A DNA stretch of 30,150 bases, taken from contig BLXT01005122.1 of NCBI GenBank assembly GCA_019648995.1, positions 807,464 to 837,613 of the forward strand. The letters run 5' to 3'. Below the pieces are notes generated by a model, which worked only from the letters and a program-made list of their open reading frames with translations, had not been told where the DNA came from and made no database searches. Every line of letters starts with the position of its first letter. Within the stretch, counting starts at the first letter, position 1. The position numbers and the translations under genes were made by a program. Origin of the DNA: Plakobranchus ocellatus. Its lineage: Eukaryota > Mollusca > Gastropoda > Plakobranchidae. Positions 29,605 to 30,150 of this stretch are shown one piece after another.

Positions 29605-30150
29605 GTATGATCTGGCAAAATTTTTAAATCATCACAACCTCAAGCTAATTTTTTCGTTTCATAGTGTTAACTTTTTGACTGAATTGAGGGCTAAGAGATT
29701 TTTTTCTCATTCTCTGGCATGTGAATAATATAACTTGTGCTGGTTCTACATTTTTCATCCACTGCCTGCCTGCTCCACCCGCCATGTTTGGGTCAAAATT
29801 AAAGCTTACCTGTGCTGTCATGCATTCTATAACTACTCTGCAAAGAAAAAAGGGTGGAGAAGTTGGCGTGAAATAGGGTGAACAAAATTAGATGTTCTTG
29901 TGCTTTCAGATCCCTTTCTTGGGGTTCTCAAACTCAAACTTTACCTATGTTGATAGGCAGGCCAGCAGGCAGTGTGCATAGCCTCCAGATTAAGGGGTTT
30001 GCTGAAAGGTTGGTAGGTGAAACTATCAAGATGGCACTGCATTCCCCTCGTTATTTCTTAATTATGCAAAAATGTGACATCCATCACTTTTGGATACATA
30101 GGGATTTATTTTTAAGGCTGACATTCCTTTATAATAATGTAAGTCTTTTT
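29605..30150 (+). other. Start of intron 16, running off the window
   Basis: gtatga donor, then AT-rich DNA. No further in-phase exon with coiled-coil character could be found before the edge. Confidence 0.75.

Noticed and set aside
1-30150. LTR retroelements, retrovirus copies, Polintons, CRISPR arrays, operons
   Set aside because: No long terminal repeats, gag/pol/env-like or capsid-like protein signatures, or spaced direct repeats were found on either strand.

Overview
The window is animal nuclear DNA: AT-rich, intron-rich, and full of decayed repeats, with one 38-base assembly gap (11804-11841). It carries one confidently identified protein gene, on the + strand and partial at its 3' end. 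This gene encodes a mitotic kinesin orthologous in layout to vertebrate KIF14 (kinesin-3 family). Sixteen coding exons between 6509 and 29604 join in frame with GT-AG introns throughout. They give 989 residues: a 365-residue Ser/Thr-rich N-terminal extension, a complete motor domain, a neck coiled coil, an FHA domain and the start of the tail coiled coil. The gene runs off the right edge.

The lineage is probably a lophotrochozoan, most likely a mollusc and perhaps a gastropod. This rests on inference only: tRNA-derived SINEs of the TGGCACAGTGG...GGTTCGAGCCC type, interspersed TAGGCCTA and TCTAGATCTAGA motifs, long simple-sequence tracts, and a KIF14-like protein clearly diverged from vertebrates.

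Layout. 1-6508 is upstream sequence and probable 5' UTR intron. It holds a SINE (about 335-470), a TTG/TTTG microsatellite, an antisense LINE relic (1722-2100), a second SINE (about 2281-2410), a candidate promoter and untranslated first exon (about 3400-3642), a TCTAGA-rich stretch (3705-4440) and a GC-rich structured patch (4811-4935). 6509-8708 holds exons 1-3, including the P-loop. Intron 3 (8709-17860, 9.15 kb) is the repeat nest: two SINE families, a fresh 84-bp tandem duplication, a compound CT/CA minisatellite, the gap, and a small cysteine-rich ORF of unknown status. 17861-29604 holds exons 4-16 with introns of 0.4-1.3 kb. Those introns contain a third copy of the second SINE-like family, a piggyBac-like MITE (21924-22176), a 50-bp duplication that copies the 3' splice site of exon 9, and an inverted-repeat element (28507-28840).

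No LTR element, retrovirus copy, CRISPR array, rRNA or functional tRNA gene was seen. I found no evidence of a multi-gene novel system. The most interesting points are the retained lysine-rich loop 12 of the motor, the decoy splice acceptor, the cysteine-rich ORF and the inverted-repeat elements.
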